The notes: generated by a model not told the origin, from the sequence alone. Shown: positions 6,628 through 15,683, numbered from the stretch's first letter. The stretch: DNA of 22,168 nucleotides from an uncultured Alphaproteobacteria bacterium (GCA_937124505.1 CAKZKV010000164.1:1-22168), one strand, 5' to 3'. Numbers and translations: made by a program.

Positions 6628-7164
6628 TCATATCTTAAGCCCCCAATCCGCATAACACTTATTAAGCTCTTTCATTGAGCCAATTCTTATGAATGTATTT
6701 TTATAACCACTCAACAGGTTTTCATATGTTTTCCTGTTTTTGGGATATCTGAAAAATGTGTATTTAATCAGACCAAAACTGAATTGCCCTTTTGCTCCAC
6801 TCAGGTTCCCAATACGATTCGGATCATTTTTCACAGACCTTGCAATATAGCGCCATAAGAAGCCTATAAGCGGAAGATCAAGCCAGATAACAGCGGTGGA
6901 TCTCTCAAACCTCTGAGGCATGCATATGCTATAGTTACCGTCGATCACCCAGACATCCTGTCTTATAAATATATTGTGATCAGAAATAAAATCTTCTTCA
7001 GGTCTGCGCTCCCAATTCGTATGAGGTTTATGAGCCAACTGATCCAGATGGCAGACCTGTCCTCCAACTTTGTCGGCCAATCGATCCGCAAGAGTTGATT
7101 TCCCGCTATTACTTGGCCCGATGATACAAATACGCGTCCCCAGATCAGATAACTCCGTTTTCAT
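6628..7164 (-). CDS. adenylate-kinase-like P-loop protein (FlaR/topology-modulation type)
   Basis: 178 residues from ATG 7164, chosen because GGGAGGG lies 4 bases upstream; a GTG at 7185 in frame has no such site. Walker A is GPSNSGKST, at residues about 16-24 of this start. HLDQLAHKP..W.RRPEEDF and VWVIDGNYS are the pattern of small COG0563-like P-loop kinases often annotated adenylate kinase or topology modulation protein; a basic lid-like stretch and an aromatic C-terminal half follow. The phosphoryl acceptor is not known. It begins 21 bases after the aminopeptidase P stop, so the two probably share a transcript. AT content is a little higher than in pepP. True adenylate kinase is excluded because its long LID signature is absent. 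Confidence 0.75.
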   Translation of the reverse strand: MKTELSDLGTRICIIGPSNSGKSTLADRLADKVGGQVCHLDQLAHKPHTNWERRPEEDFISDHNIFIRQDVWVIDGNYSICMPQRFERSTAVIWLDLPLIGFLWRYIARSVKNDPNRIGNLSGAKGQFSFGLIKYTFFRYPKNRKTYENLLSGYKNTFIRIGSMKELNKCYADWGLKI

Positions 7165-7185
7165 ACAGCCCTCCCATAAAAGCAC

Positions 7186-8901
7186 CTATAACGTCAAGTG
7201 CGCTTCAATTTTCTCATAATATGCTTGCAGCCATTCGATTTCCGCGCCGTTCAGCAGATTAAAGTCTATTAAATCGTTGTCATAGGGAGCTAGCGTCACG
7301 GTTTCAAAGCATAGTAAGTCACGCCCCAGAATATCCTTTTCCCCTGTTTTCTGAACCAGCATCAGGTTTTCAATGCGGATGCCATATTGCCCTTCCAGAT
7401 ATAGCCCCGGCTCATTAGACAGCAACATTCCGACTTCCAGTTTACTATCCCCGTAAGGAGAGAGGCGGGTTGCTTCCTCATGCACATTCAGAAAACACCC
7501 GACGCCGTGTCCCAAACCATGTGCGAAATCAAAGCCCTCCTGCCACATGACCGCCCGCGCCAGCGCATCAATCTGCACGCCTGTTGTGCCGTAAGGAAAT
7601 CTGGCATTGGCCACAGTAATATGGGCTTTCAGGACGGTTGTATAATGATGTTTCTGTTCGTTAGAGGCCTTGCCGATAATATAGGTACGGGTTACATCCG
7701 TTGTCCCGGCATAGTCCTCCCCCAGATACTGCGCACCGCTATCAATCAGAAACAATCCTTCTCCCTTTATTACTTTATTGGTTTGTTCTGTGGCGCGGTA
7801 ATGGATGATCGCGCCGTTGGCTTCATACCCGGCAATCGTGTCAAAGGATGGCGAGATAAACACACCATTGGCCTTACGAAACTCTTCCAGTTTTTTCTCG
7901 ACGTTTAGTTCATCCAGATTCTTGTCCTGATTGTCCTTGAGCCATCTATGAAACTCTATCAAGGCTTGCCCGTCATGCACATGCGTCTGCCGAATGGCTT
8001 TTTGCTCTGCCTCATTCTTACAGGCTTTTAACAGAATACAAGGATCTTCAACCTCCACAATGTCCGGCAAAATTTGTGAGAAATAATAAGAACTGCGCTT
8101 TGGATCAAGCCCTGTTGTCCCTTTTAAGTCTTTCAAAACATCGTCCATCTTTGCAAGTGGATGAATGCTGATGGCCGCCCCCAATTCTTTCCGAACTGCT
8201 TCCGGTACTTTCTCCGGGTCGATAAACCAGTCAAACGTGCCGTCCTGTTCTAACAATCCATAAGAAAGCGGCACCGGCGTATGCCGCACATCATTGCCGC
8301 GCACATTCAGAAGCCATGCAATCGAATCCGGCATGGTGAAAAAATATTGAGATAGCTCTTTTTCCTGCAAAACCTCAAGAACCCGATCTATTTTTTCCAC
8401 GACACCTGCCCCGGCAAACTTTTCAGGAAATAAAAACACCGGGTCTTTTGGTAAATCCGGCTGATCCTCCCACAAATCATCCAAAGGATTCTCGAAAAGG
8501 GGGACAAGCTCAATCTCTTTCTTATCCAGGTTTTCTTCCCACTTTTTGATGTCAGAAGGGCTGTGCAGTCTTGCATCAAACCCAATCCTGCTTTCCTCTG
8601 CCGCATGTTCCAGCAGCCATTCATCAGGAGAAACTTTTGTTATATCCCCGCTCTCCCAGATTTCGGAATTAATCTGTACCGCGACCTGAAGCGTGTATCT
8701 GCCATCCGTCAGGACAACAGCCTTATTTTCCAAAACAATCCCCATGCCAGCCGAGCCGGTGAAGCCCGACAACCACTTAAGCCGCTCCGCATGATTTGAG
8801 ACAAATTCACCTGGCCAAGCATCTGCGCGTGGAACTAAAAAGCCGTCCAGTTGTTTTTGAAGGAGCGTAGAACGTAAAGTCTGCAATTTTTTAATAGTCA
8901 T
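7186..8901 (-). CDS. pepP: Xaa-Pro aminopeptidase (aminopeptidase P, M24B)
   Basis: Cytoplasmic metallopeptidase that removes an N-terminal residue preceding proline. I choose ATG 8901 (571 residues, MTIKKLQTL) because family similarity begins there (LR..L....DGFLVPRAD); an upstream ATG at 8964 adds residues without family character. Domain order: N-terminal creatinase-like domain (about 1-135), a second one (about 150-300), then the pita-bread catalytic domain (about 305-520). The metal ligands are visible: Asp387 (IDSG), Asp402 (TTDVTRTY), His465 (HGLGHGVG), Glu497 (SNEPG) and Glu511 (RIEN). The three-domain length resembles the long eukaryote-like aminopeptidase P group rather than the 440-residue E. 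coli PepP, so the gene symbol is approximate. It is divergent from galU and cotranscribed with the small P-loop gene. Confidence 0.93.
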   Translation of the reverse strand: MTIKKLQTLRSTLLQKQLDGFLVPRADAWPGEFVSNHAERLKWLSGFTGSAGMGIVLENKAVVLTDGRYTLQVAVQINSEIWESGDITKVSPDEWLLEHAAEESRIGFDARLHSPSDIKKWEENLDKKEIELVPLFENPLDDLWEDQPDLPKDPVFLFPEKFAGAGVVEKIDRVLEVLQEKELSQYFFTMPDSIAWLLNVRGNDVRHTPVPLSYGLLEQDGTFDWFIDPEKVPEAVRKELGAAISIHPLAKMDDVLKDLKGTTGLDPKRSSYYFSQILPDIVEVEDPCILLKACKNEAEQKAIRQTHVHDGQALIEFHRWLKDNQDKNLDELNVEKKLEEFRKANGVFISPSFDTIAGYEANGAIIHYRATEQTNKVIKGEGLFLIDSGAQYLGEDYAGTTDVTRTYIIGKASNEQKHHYTTVLKAHITVANARFPYGTTGVQIDALARAVMWQEGFDFAHGLGHGVGCFLNVHEEATRLSPYGDSKLEVGMLLSNEPGLYLEGQYGIRIENLMLVQKTGEKDILGRDLLCFETVTLAPYDNDLIDFNLLNGAEIEWLQAYYEKIEAHLTL

Positions 8902-8918
8902 AATAGTACAGAAAGCGC

Positions 8919-8949
8919 TTGCATTAAGGTTATATCTATGGCAATGCAA
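8919..8949. promoter_or_regulatory. inverted repeat between pepP and galU
   Basis: TTGCATT (8919-8925) and AATGCAA (8943-8949), perfect 7-base arms with a 17-base spacer, in the 90-base divergent region. It could be an operator serving both genes; it is short enough to occur by chance. Confidence 0.25.
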
Positions 8950-8991
8950 CACCAAGTTAAACATGATGTTATAAAGGAGGTTATTATTACC

Positions 8992-9912
8992 ATGTCAAAT
9001 ACACAAGAATTTAAACCAGTTCGGAAAGCAGTTTTTCCAGTTGCCGGATTGGGAACACGCTTTTTGCCCGTTACAAAAGTCCTGCCAAAAGAAATGCTGC
9101 CGATCAACGACCGTCCGCTGATTCAGCACGTGATTGACGAAGCCAAGCAAGCCGGAATCGAAGAATTTATTTTTGTAACAGGCCGCAATAAGGAAATGTT
9201 GGAAGAGCATTTTGATTACCAGCCGGAACTGATGCAAACTCTGAAAGACAGAAACAAGCAGGAAGAACTGGAAAAAGTCCGTGAGACCAATATGCCCGAA
9301 GGGCGATTTTTCCTGACAAGGCAGGCCAAGCCTCTTGGTCTGGGACACGCTGTCTGGTGCGCCAGACGTCTGGTAGGTAACGAGCCGTTTGCTGTATTGC
9401 TGCCGGATGAACTTATTCAAAACGATGTTGGCTGCCTAGCTCAAATGATTGAGGTTTATAACAAAACTGGCGGAAACATTGTCGCCGTTGAAGAAGTTGA
9501 AAAAGAAGAAACGCAGAACTATGGGATTATTGATACGCCTGATAATGGCGGCGTCATGAAGGTCAATGGCATGGTTGAAAAACCAAAGCCAGAAAACGCC
9601 CCGTCCAATTTTTCCATTATTGGTCGTTATATCCTGCAACCGGAAGTCTTTGACGAACTGGCCTCTTTTGAAACAGGAGCAGGCGGAGAAATCCAGTTGA
9701 CTGACAACATGGCCAAGCTGATTGACAGACAGCCCTTCCATGCGACCACATTCAAAGGCCTGCGCCACGATGCCGGACGCCGTGGGGGCTTTATCAAGGC
9801 CAATGTCATGTATGGCTTGCAAGATCCAAAAATTGGCGGCACACTCCGTAAAGAAATCCTGAAACTAGCAGAAGAGTTACGTAATGAAGAGCAACTTAAA
9901 GGAGCAGCCTGA
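8992..9912 (+). CDS. galU: UTP-glucose-1-phosphate uridylyltransferase
   Basis: Makes UDP-glucose from UTP and glucose 1-phosphate, a precursor for lipopolysaccharide, capsule and other glycans. 306 residues from ATG 8992, which has a perfect AAAGGAGG 11 bases upstream; an earlier in-frame ATG at 8938 lacks one. The N-terminal nucleotide-binding signature AVFPVAGLGTRFLPVTKVLPKEMLP is diagnostic for GalU, followed by LIQHVIDEAKQAGI, a TRQAKPLGLGHAVWCA segment, VLLPDE in the active site and FEIQLTD-like GGEIQLTDNM. The length equals the family norm. The next gene begins one base after the stop, so the pair is an operon and shares the carbohydrate-precursor role. Confidence 0.96.
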   Translation: MSNTQEFKPVRKAVFPVAGLGTRFLPVTKVLPKEMLPINDRPLIQHVIDEAKQAGIEEFIFVTGRNKEMLEEHFDYQPELMQTLKDRNKQEELEKVRETNMPEGRFFLTRQAKPLGLGHAVWCARRLVGNEPFAVLLPDELIQNDVGCLAQMIEVYNKTGGNIVAVEEVEKEETQNYGIIDTPDNGGVMKVNGMVEKPKPENAPSNFSIIGRYILQPEVFDELASFETGAGGEIQLTDNMAKLIDRQPFHATTFKGLRHDAGRRGGFIKANVMYGLQDPKIGGTLRKEILKLAEELRNEEQLKGAA

Positions 9913-9913
9913 A

Positions 9914-11311
9914 ATGACAGGTTATACATTCCAGCCGGAAATTATCCGTGAGTATGATATTCGCGGAACTGTCGGTAAAAACCTGACAGAGACAGATGCT
10001 TATTATATCGGAAAAGCATTTGGCACGAAAATCATTCGAAATGGCGGCAGAACTGTCTGCGTCGGCTATGACGGTCGGCACAGCTCCCCCGCCTTTGAAA
10101 AGGAGCTGATAAAAGGCCTTTGCGAAACAGGCGTGAATGTTGAACGTGTTGGCCTTGGCCCGACCCCCCTCCTCTATTTTGCCGTCAAGGACCATATGGC
10201 AGATGGTGGCATCATGATTACAGGGTCGCACAATCCGTCTGATATGAACGGCTTCAAAATGACCCTGCTCAGCAGCCCGGTTTATGGGGCAGCTATTAAA
10301 GAACTGGCAGACATTGCTGCAAGAGGTGACTTTGAGCAAGGCAACGGCAGCGTTCGCGAAGTTGATATGGTTGATACGTACATCGAACGCCTCTTGCGCG
10401 ATGTTCAAATCGACAAACCTTTGAAAGTGGCATGGGACGCCGGAAATGGTGCCGGTGCAGCAATTCTGCATAATTTCATTTCCAAACTGCCGGGCGAACA
10501 CGTTTTGCTTTATGCAGATGTTGACGGTGATTTTCCGAATCATCATCCTGATCCGACTGTTGATAAAAATGTTCAGGACCTGAAACGTGTTGTTCTGGAA
10601 CAGAAATGCGATCTGGGGATTGCTTTTGACGGAGATGCCGACCGGATCGGCGTGATTGACGATAAGGGAAACATTATCCGTTGTGACATGTTGCTGGCTG
10701 TTTATGCGCAGGACGTCCTGAAGCATATGCCCAGCTCTCCGATCATTGCTGATGTGAAATGCAGCAACGCCCTCTTCGGCGCGATCAAGGACATGGGCGG
10801 CAAGCCGATCATGTGGAAAACAGGCCATTCCCTGATTAAATCAAAGATGGCAGAAACCAATGCGCCACTGGCTGGCGAACTTAGCGGACATATTTTCTTT
10901 GCTGATAAGTATTACGGTTTTGATGATGCGTTTTATTGTTCTGTCCGCCTGCTCCATCAACTATGCGACACAGAAGGCGAAGACGCGATCAAGCTCTCCG
11001 CCTTGATGGAAAACATGCCGCGCCCGATCAACACGCCGGAAATCCGTCTGGACGTTACCGAAGCTGAAAAATTTCAACTGGTGACGAAAGTGCAAAACCA
11101 CCTGAAAGAAAGCCTTCCGGATGTGAGCATGCTGGATGAGACTGACGGTGCGCGTGTCACTCTGGAACAGGGCTGGTGGCTGCTGCGCGCCTCAAACACC
11201 CAACCCTGTATTGTGGCCAGAGCCGAAGCCAACAGCACAAAAGAGCTGGAAGCCGTCAAAATCAACCTGAAAAACACGCTGTCCGCCTGCGGGTTTGAGA
11301 TTGATTTATAG
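9914..11311 (+). CDS. phosphomannomutase/phosphoglucomutase
   Basis: Alpha-D-phosphohexomutase interconverting hexose 1- and 6-phosphates, feeding GalU (glucose 1-phosphate) and/or GDP-mannose synthesis. 465 residues from ATG 9914, with AAGGAG at 9899-9904 inside galU; one base separates the two genes. The four-domain set is visible: REYDIRGT at the start, the phosphoserine loop MITGSHNPSD with Ser105, the metal loop FDGDADRIG with Asp239/241/243, the sugar-binding GELSGH (321-326) and the phosphate-binding RASNTQP (425-431). The EYDIRG start and GELSGHIFF loop fit the dual-specificity AlgC/ManB-type enzymes (COG1109) better than GlmM, whose serine loop differs. Whether mannose or glucose is preferred cannot be read from sequence. 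Confidence 0.93.
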   Translation: MTGYTFQPEIIREYDIRGTVGKNLTETDAYYIGKAFGTKIIRNGGRTVCVGYDGRHSSPAFEKELIKGLCETGVNVERVGLGPTPLLYFAVKDHMADGGIMITGSHNPSDMNGFKMTLLSSPVYGAAIKELADIAARGDFEQGNGSVREVDMVDTYIERLLRDVQIDKPLKVAWDAGNGAGAAILHNFISKLPGEHVLLYADVDGDFPNHHPDPTVDKNVQDLKRVVLEQKCDLGIAFDGDADRIGVIDDKGNIIRCDMLLAVYAQDVLKHMPSSPIIADVKCSNALFGAIKDMGGKPIMWKTGHSLIKSKMAETNAPLAGELSGHIFFADKYYGFDDAFYCSVRLLHQLCDTEGEDAIKLSALMENMPRPINTPEIRLDVTEAEKFQLVTKVQNHLKESLPDVSMLDETDGARVTLEQGWWLLRASNTQPCIVARAEANSTKELEAVKINLKNTLSACGFEIDL

Positions 11312-11345
11312 AGATAATTAGCGTTCCGCTGTTTATAAAAATAAA

Positions 11346-11389
11346 GAGCATTGCATCCCGATCAGGCGCAGGATGCAATCCTTGTGCTC
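11346..11389. other. stable hairpin downstream of the mutase gene
   Basis: ATTGCATCC (11350-11358) pairs perfectly with GGATGCAAT (11371-11379), extended by GAGC/GCTC (11346-11349 and 11386-11389) with a one-sided bulge. The 12-base loop and the lack of an adjacent T run make a classical terminator doubtful; a run of T follows about 20 bases later. It may be a transcript 3'-end structure. Confidence 0.4.
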
Positions 11390-11494
11390 CTTGGCTACAA
11401 TAAATACTTTTTTATCTATAAGATGGTTTAGATAACTACGAATAATTATTCAACTCTCTTTTCTTCCTGTCCAAAACATTCTAGGTTTATAAAT

Positions 11495-12166
11495 ATGAAT
11501 GATAGTGAGTCTATAAATGTTCAGGTTCTTGAACTTCTCGCCTCCCGTATTTGCCACGATCTGATTTCTCCGGTCAGTGCCATTAATAACGGGATAGAAC
11601 TGTTTGAGGAGCTGGGCGCCGCCCCCGGCGATGAAGTGACCGAACTCATCGCCCATTCGGCGAAGCAGACATCCCGCAAATTGCAACTGATGCGTTTTGC
11701 CTACGGAGCGGGCGGCAATGATCCCTCTATCAGACCCGCTCAGGTTTTTGACGCCTTTAACGGATTTATTGAAAGCGATCATAAGGTCGTGTTGGAAACG
11801 CCCTCCCCTGATCAGCAAATGCCGTTAATGGGCCGTAATGCAATCAACCGCATTCTGGCATGTATTTTACTCCTCGCACATGAAACGCTGCCACGCGGCG
11901 GAAAAATTACTTTAAGTTGTGATGAAGAAAAGATCAGTATGGATCTGAAAGGGGTAGATGAAAACCTTTGGCAAAAGGCCAAATCCAAAGTGTTCAGCAA
12001 AACACTCTCGCAAATGGAAGGGGAACTGGACCCCAGAAGCATACACCCCTATGTTACAGGATTATTTTGTCGCGAATATGGATATGTAGTAGAGATGTCC
12101 GATGTTGAAAATCAGGAGGCGTCAATTTCTCTGGAAATGCCTCCGCTTGCCGAAGATAACTTATAG
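11495..12166 (+). CDS. chpT: ChpT-like histidine phosphotransferase
   Basis: In Caulobacter ChpT passes phosphate from the hybrid kinase CckA to CtrA and CpdR, controlling cell cycle and, in many alphaproteobacteria, motility. 223 residues. The phospho-acceptor box is LLASRICHDLISPVSAINNG with His21, nearly the ChpT consensus, in a predicted helical hairpin (residues about 8-70) that dimerises. It is followed by a degenerate HATPase-like domain (about 80-215) with no clear N-, G1- or G2-box, as expected for ChpT, which does not bind ATP. The start ATG follows a weak AGG. The response regulator begins 11 bases after the stop. Other histidine kinases could share the box, but the missing ATP motifs argue for ChpT. 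Confidence 0.88.
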   Translation: MNDSESINVQVLELLASRICHDLISPVSAINNGIELFEELGAAPGDEVTELIAHSAKQTSRKLQLMRFAYGAGGNDPSIRPAQVFDAFNGFIESDHKVVLETPSPDQQMPLMGRNAINRILACILLLAHETLPRGGKITLSCDEEKISMDLKGVDENLWQKAKSKVFSKTLSQMEGELDPRSIHPYVTGLFCREYGYVVEMSDVENQEASISLEMPPLAEDNL

Positions 12167-12177
12167 TAAGACACCTC

Positions 12178-12579
12178 ATGAAACGTTGCCTTGTTGTTGA
12201 TGATAGCCATGTAGTCCGTAAAGTCCTGTGCAGGATTCTTGCTGAGTTTCAACTTGAATGTGACGAGGCAGAAAATGGCCTGATTGCTTATGAATATTGC
12301 GAGAAAAATGCCATGCCTGATGTTATTTTTCTTGATTGGAATATGCCGGTTATGAACGGCCTGGAATTTATTGAAAAAATCCGCTCTATGGAAGGGGGAA
12401 CGGGGCCTGTCGTAATCTTTTGTACAACTGAAAATGACATGGGTCTGATTGGACGGGGTGTCCAGGCAGGAGCAAATGAATATATTATGAAACCGTTTGA
12501 CAGCAGGATTATCAGAACCAAACTTATCCAGACAGGCATTATCCCTGCAAATCTCAAAACCGGCTTTGATGTGATCTGA
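12178..12579 (+). CDS. single-domain (CheY-like) response regulator
   Basis: 133 residues: one receiver domain only, no output domain. The acidic pocket Asp8/Asp9 (VVDDS), phospho-acceptor Asp53 (FLDWNMP), switch Thr83 (FCTTEN) and Lys105 (MKPFD) are all present, so it should accept phosphate. It lies between the ChpT-like and CheR-like genes (11-base and 2-base gaps), so it is probably cotranscribed. The immediate neighbours suggest it either receives phosphate through ChpT or belongs to a chemosensory pathway; the sequence does not decide. A DivK/CheY type is possible. Confidence 0.92.
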   Translation: MKRCLVVDDSHVVRKVLCRILAEFQLECDEAENGLIAYEYCEKNAMPDVIFLDWNMPVMNGLEFIEKIRSMEGGTGPVVIFCTTENDMGLIGRGVQAGANEYIMKPFDSRIIRTKLIQTGIIPANLKTGFDVI

Positions 12580-12581
12580 CC

Positions 12582-13406
12582 ATGGATATTAAAGATTTTG
12601 ATTTCTATAAATCTCTCCTGCGCAAAAAAACAGGCTTGTATATTGGCCCGGCAAAATCGTCGCTTCTTTCATCCCGCTTGACCCCGATTGCCAAAAAATG
12701 GGGATACAGCAATATAAACATGCTGACAGTTGCACTCCGCAGTCTGCCTGAAGAGTCTTTGGTCGATGATGTCGTAGAAGAGATGATGGATCTGCAAACT
12801 TCTTTTTTTCGGGATAGCGAAGCATTTGACCAACTCTGTGACAAAATCATCCCCGAACTTGCAAAAATAAAACGCAAAGATGATCGCCTTTTAAACATCT
12901 GGTCTTGTGGCTGTTCAACTGGACAGGAAACATATTCTCTTAAAATCATGATGCAAGAATCGCCTCTGTATGACACACTTAGAGGCCTGACCCGGAATAT
13001 CTATGCAACAGATATTTCCAGAGAAGCTATCAGAAAAGCAGAAGCAGGAAGCTACTCTCAACATGAAGTGCAAGATGGCCTCCCGGTACAACTTCTCACG
13101 AAACATTTTGAGCAAAATGAGAAGACATGGACCATTCATCCGCAAATGAAACGGTTTATAAATTTCACTCATTCAAACCTGATTGAAAAACAGCCTCTCA
13201 AATACAAGAGCGATATTATTTTATGCCGAAACTTAATTGGTGCTATGGCATACGATGTTCAGGAAGACATACTATCTTATCTGGCAGGCCAACTGCAGCC
13301 ACATGGATATATTCTTTTTGGCATTGGTGAAGATATTCCGGAAATCAATACATATTTTGAGCCATGGGACGAAGCCGCAGGCATCTATATTTTGAAAAAA
13401 GATTAG
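12582..13406 (+). CDS. cheR: CheR-like protein-glutamate methyltransferase
   Basis: CheR uses S-adenosylmethionine to methylate glutamates of chemoreceptors. 274 residues, typical length. N-terminal helical CheR domain (about 5-75), then TSFFRD (73-78), the SAM loop WSCGCSTGQETYSL (107-120), ATDIS (142-146) and ILCRNLI (213-219). One deviation: the usual CRN(V/L)LIYF continues here as CRNLIGAM, losing the conserved Tyr-Phe near the substrate pocket. No receptor, CheA, CheW or CheB gene lies in the window. The gene starts 2 bases after the response regulator, forming a three-gene signalling cluster with it and chpT. The partner receptor is unknown. Confidence 0.88.
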   Translation: MDIKDFDFYKSLLRKKTGLYIGPAKSSLLSSRLTPIAKKWGYSNINMLTVALRSLPEESLVDDVVEEMMDLQTSFFRDSEAFDQLCDKIIPELAKIKRKDDRLLNIWSCGCSTGQETYSLKIMMQESPLYDTLRGLTRNIYATDISREAIRKAEAGSYSQHEVQDGLPVQLLTKHFEQNEKTWTIHPQMKRFINFTHSNLIEKQPLKYKSDIILCRNLIGAMAYDVQEDILSYLAGQLQPHGYILFGIGEDIPEINTYFEPWDEAAGIYILKKD

Positions 13407-13511
13407 GGTATTGCCCAGCAGCAGCAAAAATTAATACGCAAATAAACTTGCAGCCGCAGCCGTTTCCTCCTAAAACTTCCTTTTACACAAGAACAAGAAG
13501 AAAAATACATC

Positions 13512-15116
13512 ATGTCTTCAAACCGCATCTCTGATCCCAAAGCCATCAAAATCAAGCGCGCCCTGATCTCCGTTTCCAACAAGGACGGCGTCATAGACTT
13601 TGCAAAAGAACTACATAACTTTGGCGTTGAAATTCTCTCGACCGGAGGGACGTCAAAACTGCTCAGAGAACACGACATCCCGGTTAAGGATGTCTCCGAA
13701 GAAACCGGCTTCCCGGAAATTATGGAAGGACGCGTTAAAACCCTCCATCCTAAAATCCACGGCGGACTATTGGCAGTTCGTAATAACGACGAACATGTCA
13801 AAGCCATGGATAATAACGGCATTCAGGGGATTGAGCTACTGGTTGTCAATCTGTACCCGTTTAGCGAAACAGTCGAAAACCATGCGGATTTTAAAACGTG
13901 CATTGAAAACATTGATATTGGGGGGCCTGCCATGATCCGTGCGGCCTCGAAAAATCATGAATTTGTCACCGTGATCACAGACCCGCAAGATTACAAGCCT
14001 ATTCTGGAAGAAATAAAAGAGCATGACGGGAGCGTCACTTATGAAACCCGTCGTCGTCTGGCTGCGAATGCATACTCCCTGACGGCAACGTATGACTCCA
14101 ACATCGCCGGATGGTTTGCCCATCAGATTAAACGGGAAACATACCCCCGACGCATCAGTTTTTCAGGAACGCTCCAGCAACAACTACGTTACGGCGAAAA
14201 CCCGCACCAGAAAGCCGCGCTGTACCTTGACACAACAAAACGCCCCGGTGTTGCAACTGCCTCCCAAATTCAGGGAAAGGAACTTTCTTATAATAACCTG
14301 AATGATACGGACGCCGCATTTGAACTCATTGCCGAATTTGAAGACCCGGCTGTTGCCATTATCAAACATGCCAATCCTTGCGGCGTGGCTGTTGGCAAAA
14401 AACCACTAGACGCATATAAGCGAGCTCTGGCCTGCGATCCGGTCAGTGCCTTTGGCGGCATTATTGCCCTGAACAAAACGCTGGATGCCGAAACAGCCGA
14501 AGAAATCATCAAGGTTTTCAGTGAAGTCATTATTGCGCCCTCCGTCTCTGCGAATGCTCTTGAAGTGCTAAAACAGAAAAAGAATCTGCGTGTCCTGACA
14601 ACAGGATCCCTTCCAAAACCTGGTCAGGCCAGAGATCTGGTGAAATCCATTGCCGGAGGATTGCTCGTACAAAGTGCAGATAACGGCGTGATTACGGAAG
14701 ACGATCTGCAAATTGTTACGGACAGGGAGCCGACGGATGAAGAAGTGCAGGATATGCTGTTTGCCTTCAAGGTCTGCAAGCATGTTAAATCCAATGCCAT
14801 CGTCTATGCAAAGCATCAGGCAACCGTTGGAATCGGCGCCGGGCAAATGAGCCGTGTCGATTCAGCCACCATCGCCGTCAAAAAATCTCTGGACGCCGCC
14901 AAGGCACAAGGCTTCATTGATCCTCTGACAAAAGGTTCCGTTGCTGCATCTGATGCTTTTTTCCCGTTTGCAGATGGGCTGATTACCATTGCCGAAGCCG
15001 GGGCAACAGCAATTATTCAGCCCGGCGGCTCAAAGCGGGATGAAGAGGTGATCGCCGCCGCCAATGAGCGCGGCATCGCCATGGCCTTTACCGGCATGCG
15101 TCACTTTAAGCACTGA
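13512..15116 (+). CDS. purH: bifunctional AICAR formyltransferase/IMP cyclohydrolase
   Basis: Catalyses the last two steps of purine synthesis to IMP, using 10-formyl-tetrahydrofolate. 534 residues, standard length. The N-terminal IMP cyclohydrolase part (about 14-160) shows [29 protein letters not shown] and NLYPF. The C-terminal transformylase shows LRYGENPHQ (225-233), the catalytic Lys285-His286 pair in [17 protein letters not shown] and FFPFADG. It closes with [12 protein letters not shown]. It is separated from cheR by 105 bases that contain no gene, and is convergent with the cNMP-binding gene 17 bases downstream. It appears to be its own transcription unit. Confidence 0.97.
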   Translation: MSSNRISDPKAIKIKRALISVSNKDGVIDFAKELHNFGVEILSTGGTSKLLREHDIPVKDVSEETGFPEIMEGRVKTLHPKIHGGLLAVRNNDEHVKAMDNNGIQGIELLVVNLYPFSETVENHADFKTCIENIDIGGPAMIRAASKNHEFVTVITDPQDYKPILEEIKEHDGSVTYETRRRLAANAYSLTATYDSNIAGWFAHQIKRETYPRRISFSGTLQQQLRYGENPHQKAALYLDTTKRPGVATASQIQGKELSYNNLNDTDAAFELIAEFEDPAVAIIKHANPCGVAVGKKPLDAYKRALACDPVSAFGGIIALNKTLDAETAEEIIKVFSEVIIAPSVSANALEVLKQKKNLRVLTTGSLPKPGQARDLVKSIAGGLLVQSADNGVITEDDLQIVTDREPTDEEVQDMLFAFKVCKHVKSNAIVYAKHQATVGIGAGQMSRVDSATIAVKKSLDAAKAQGFIDPLTKGSVAASDAFFPFADGLITIAEAGATAIIQPGGSKRDEEVIAAANERGIAMAFTGMRHFKH

Positions 15117-15133
15117 CCTCAAGAAGAATTGCC

Positions 15134-15676
15134 TTATTTCTCAAAACGCTCTTTGAAATCCTGAATCGCGTTCAAAAAGGCGTCCAGTTTTGGCAAAACG
15201 GCATTGTCAAATGTCCGCTGCTGCGCACGCGGCAAGCCTTGCAAAATATTATCATAGATAATGCGCGTGGTGTCTGTCAGGTCGTTAATGTCACTTTTCT
15301 TGTTAATGACCGTATTATTGGCATTGATAATCCGCTCGGTCAGCATTTTTAAAAGGGCGCGAACGGTCGGATCGCTCTTTTCCATTTTATTGTTAAAAAC
15401 CTGCCGTGTCAGAATAATCAGGTTACAATCTTCCAGCGCCTTGGCACTGGCGGTTCTTGGCCCATCAAATAACAAGGCCATTTCACCAAAAATGCTACCT
15501 GTACCAATCTCGGCCAGAATAATTTTGCGATCATCATTTTCTTTCTGGGTATAAATGGAAACTTTTCCGGACTGGATGAGAAACGCACAGTTCCCTTCTT
15601 CACCCTGTTTAATGATGAGGGCACCTTTCGAAATAAAACGCCGTTCAAGAACAATCGGATCGCGCTTGGTAATCAT
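15134..15676 (-). CDS. cyclic-nucleotide-binding-domain protein (no HTH)
   Basis: 180 residues from ATG 15676 (MITKRDP), 7 bases after the phaB stop; a longer frame overlapping phaB from 15724 exists but its added residues read like phaB shadow. Residues about 8-115 are a CRP/PKA-type cNMP-binding beta roll. The phosphate-binding cassette FGEMALLFDGPRTASA has the key Glu65 and Arg74, so binding of cAMP or cGMP is plausible. The C-terminal 65 residues are helical and show no DNA-binding helix-turn-helix, so this is not a CRP/FNR transcription factor. It is the last gene of the phaC-phaA-phaB run, hinting at a link to polymer metabolism; that role is inference. Confidence 0.8.
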   Translation of the reverse strand: MITKRDPIVLERRFISKGALIIKQGEEGNCAFLIQSGKVSIYTQKENDDRKIILAEIGTGSIFGEMALLFDGPRTASAKALEDCNLIILTRQVFNNKMEKSDPTVRALLKMLTERIINANNTVINKKSDINDLTDTTRIIYDNILQGLPRAQQRTFDNAVLPKLDAFLNAIQDFKERFEK

Positions 15677-15683
15677 ATAAGAA

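Noticed and set aside
9896..10828. 310-codon minus-strand ORF antisense to the phosphohexomutase
   Set aside because: A shadow of a strongly conserved enzyme gene; the protein is rich in Cys, His and Asn with no motif.
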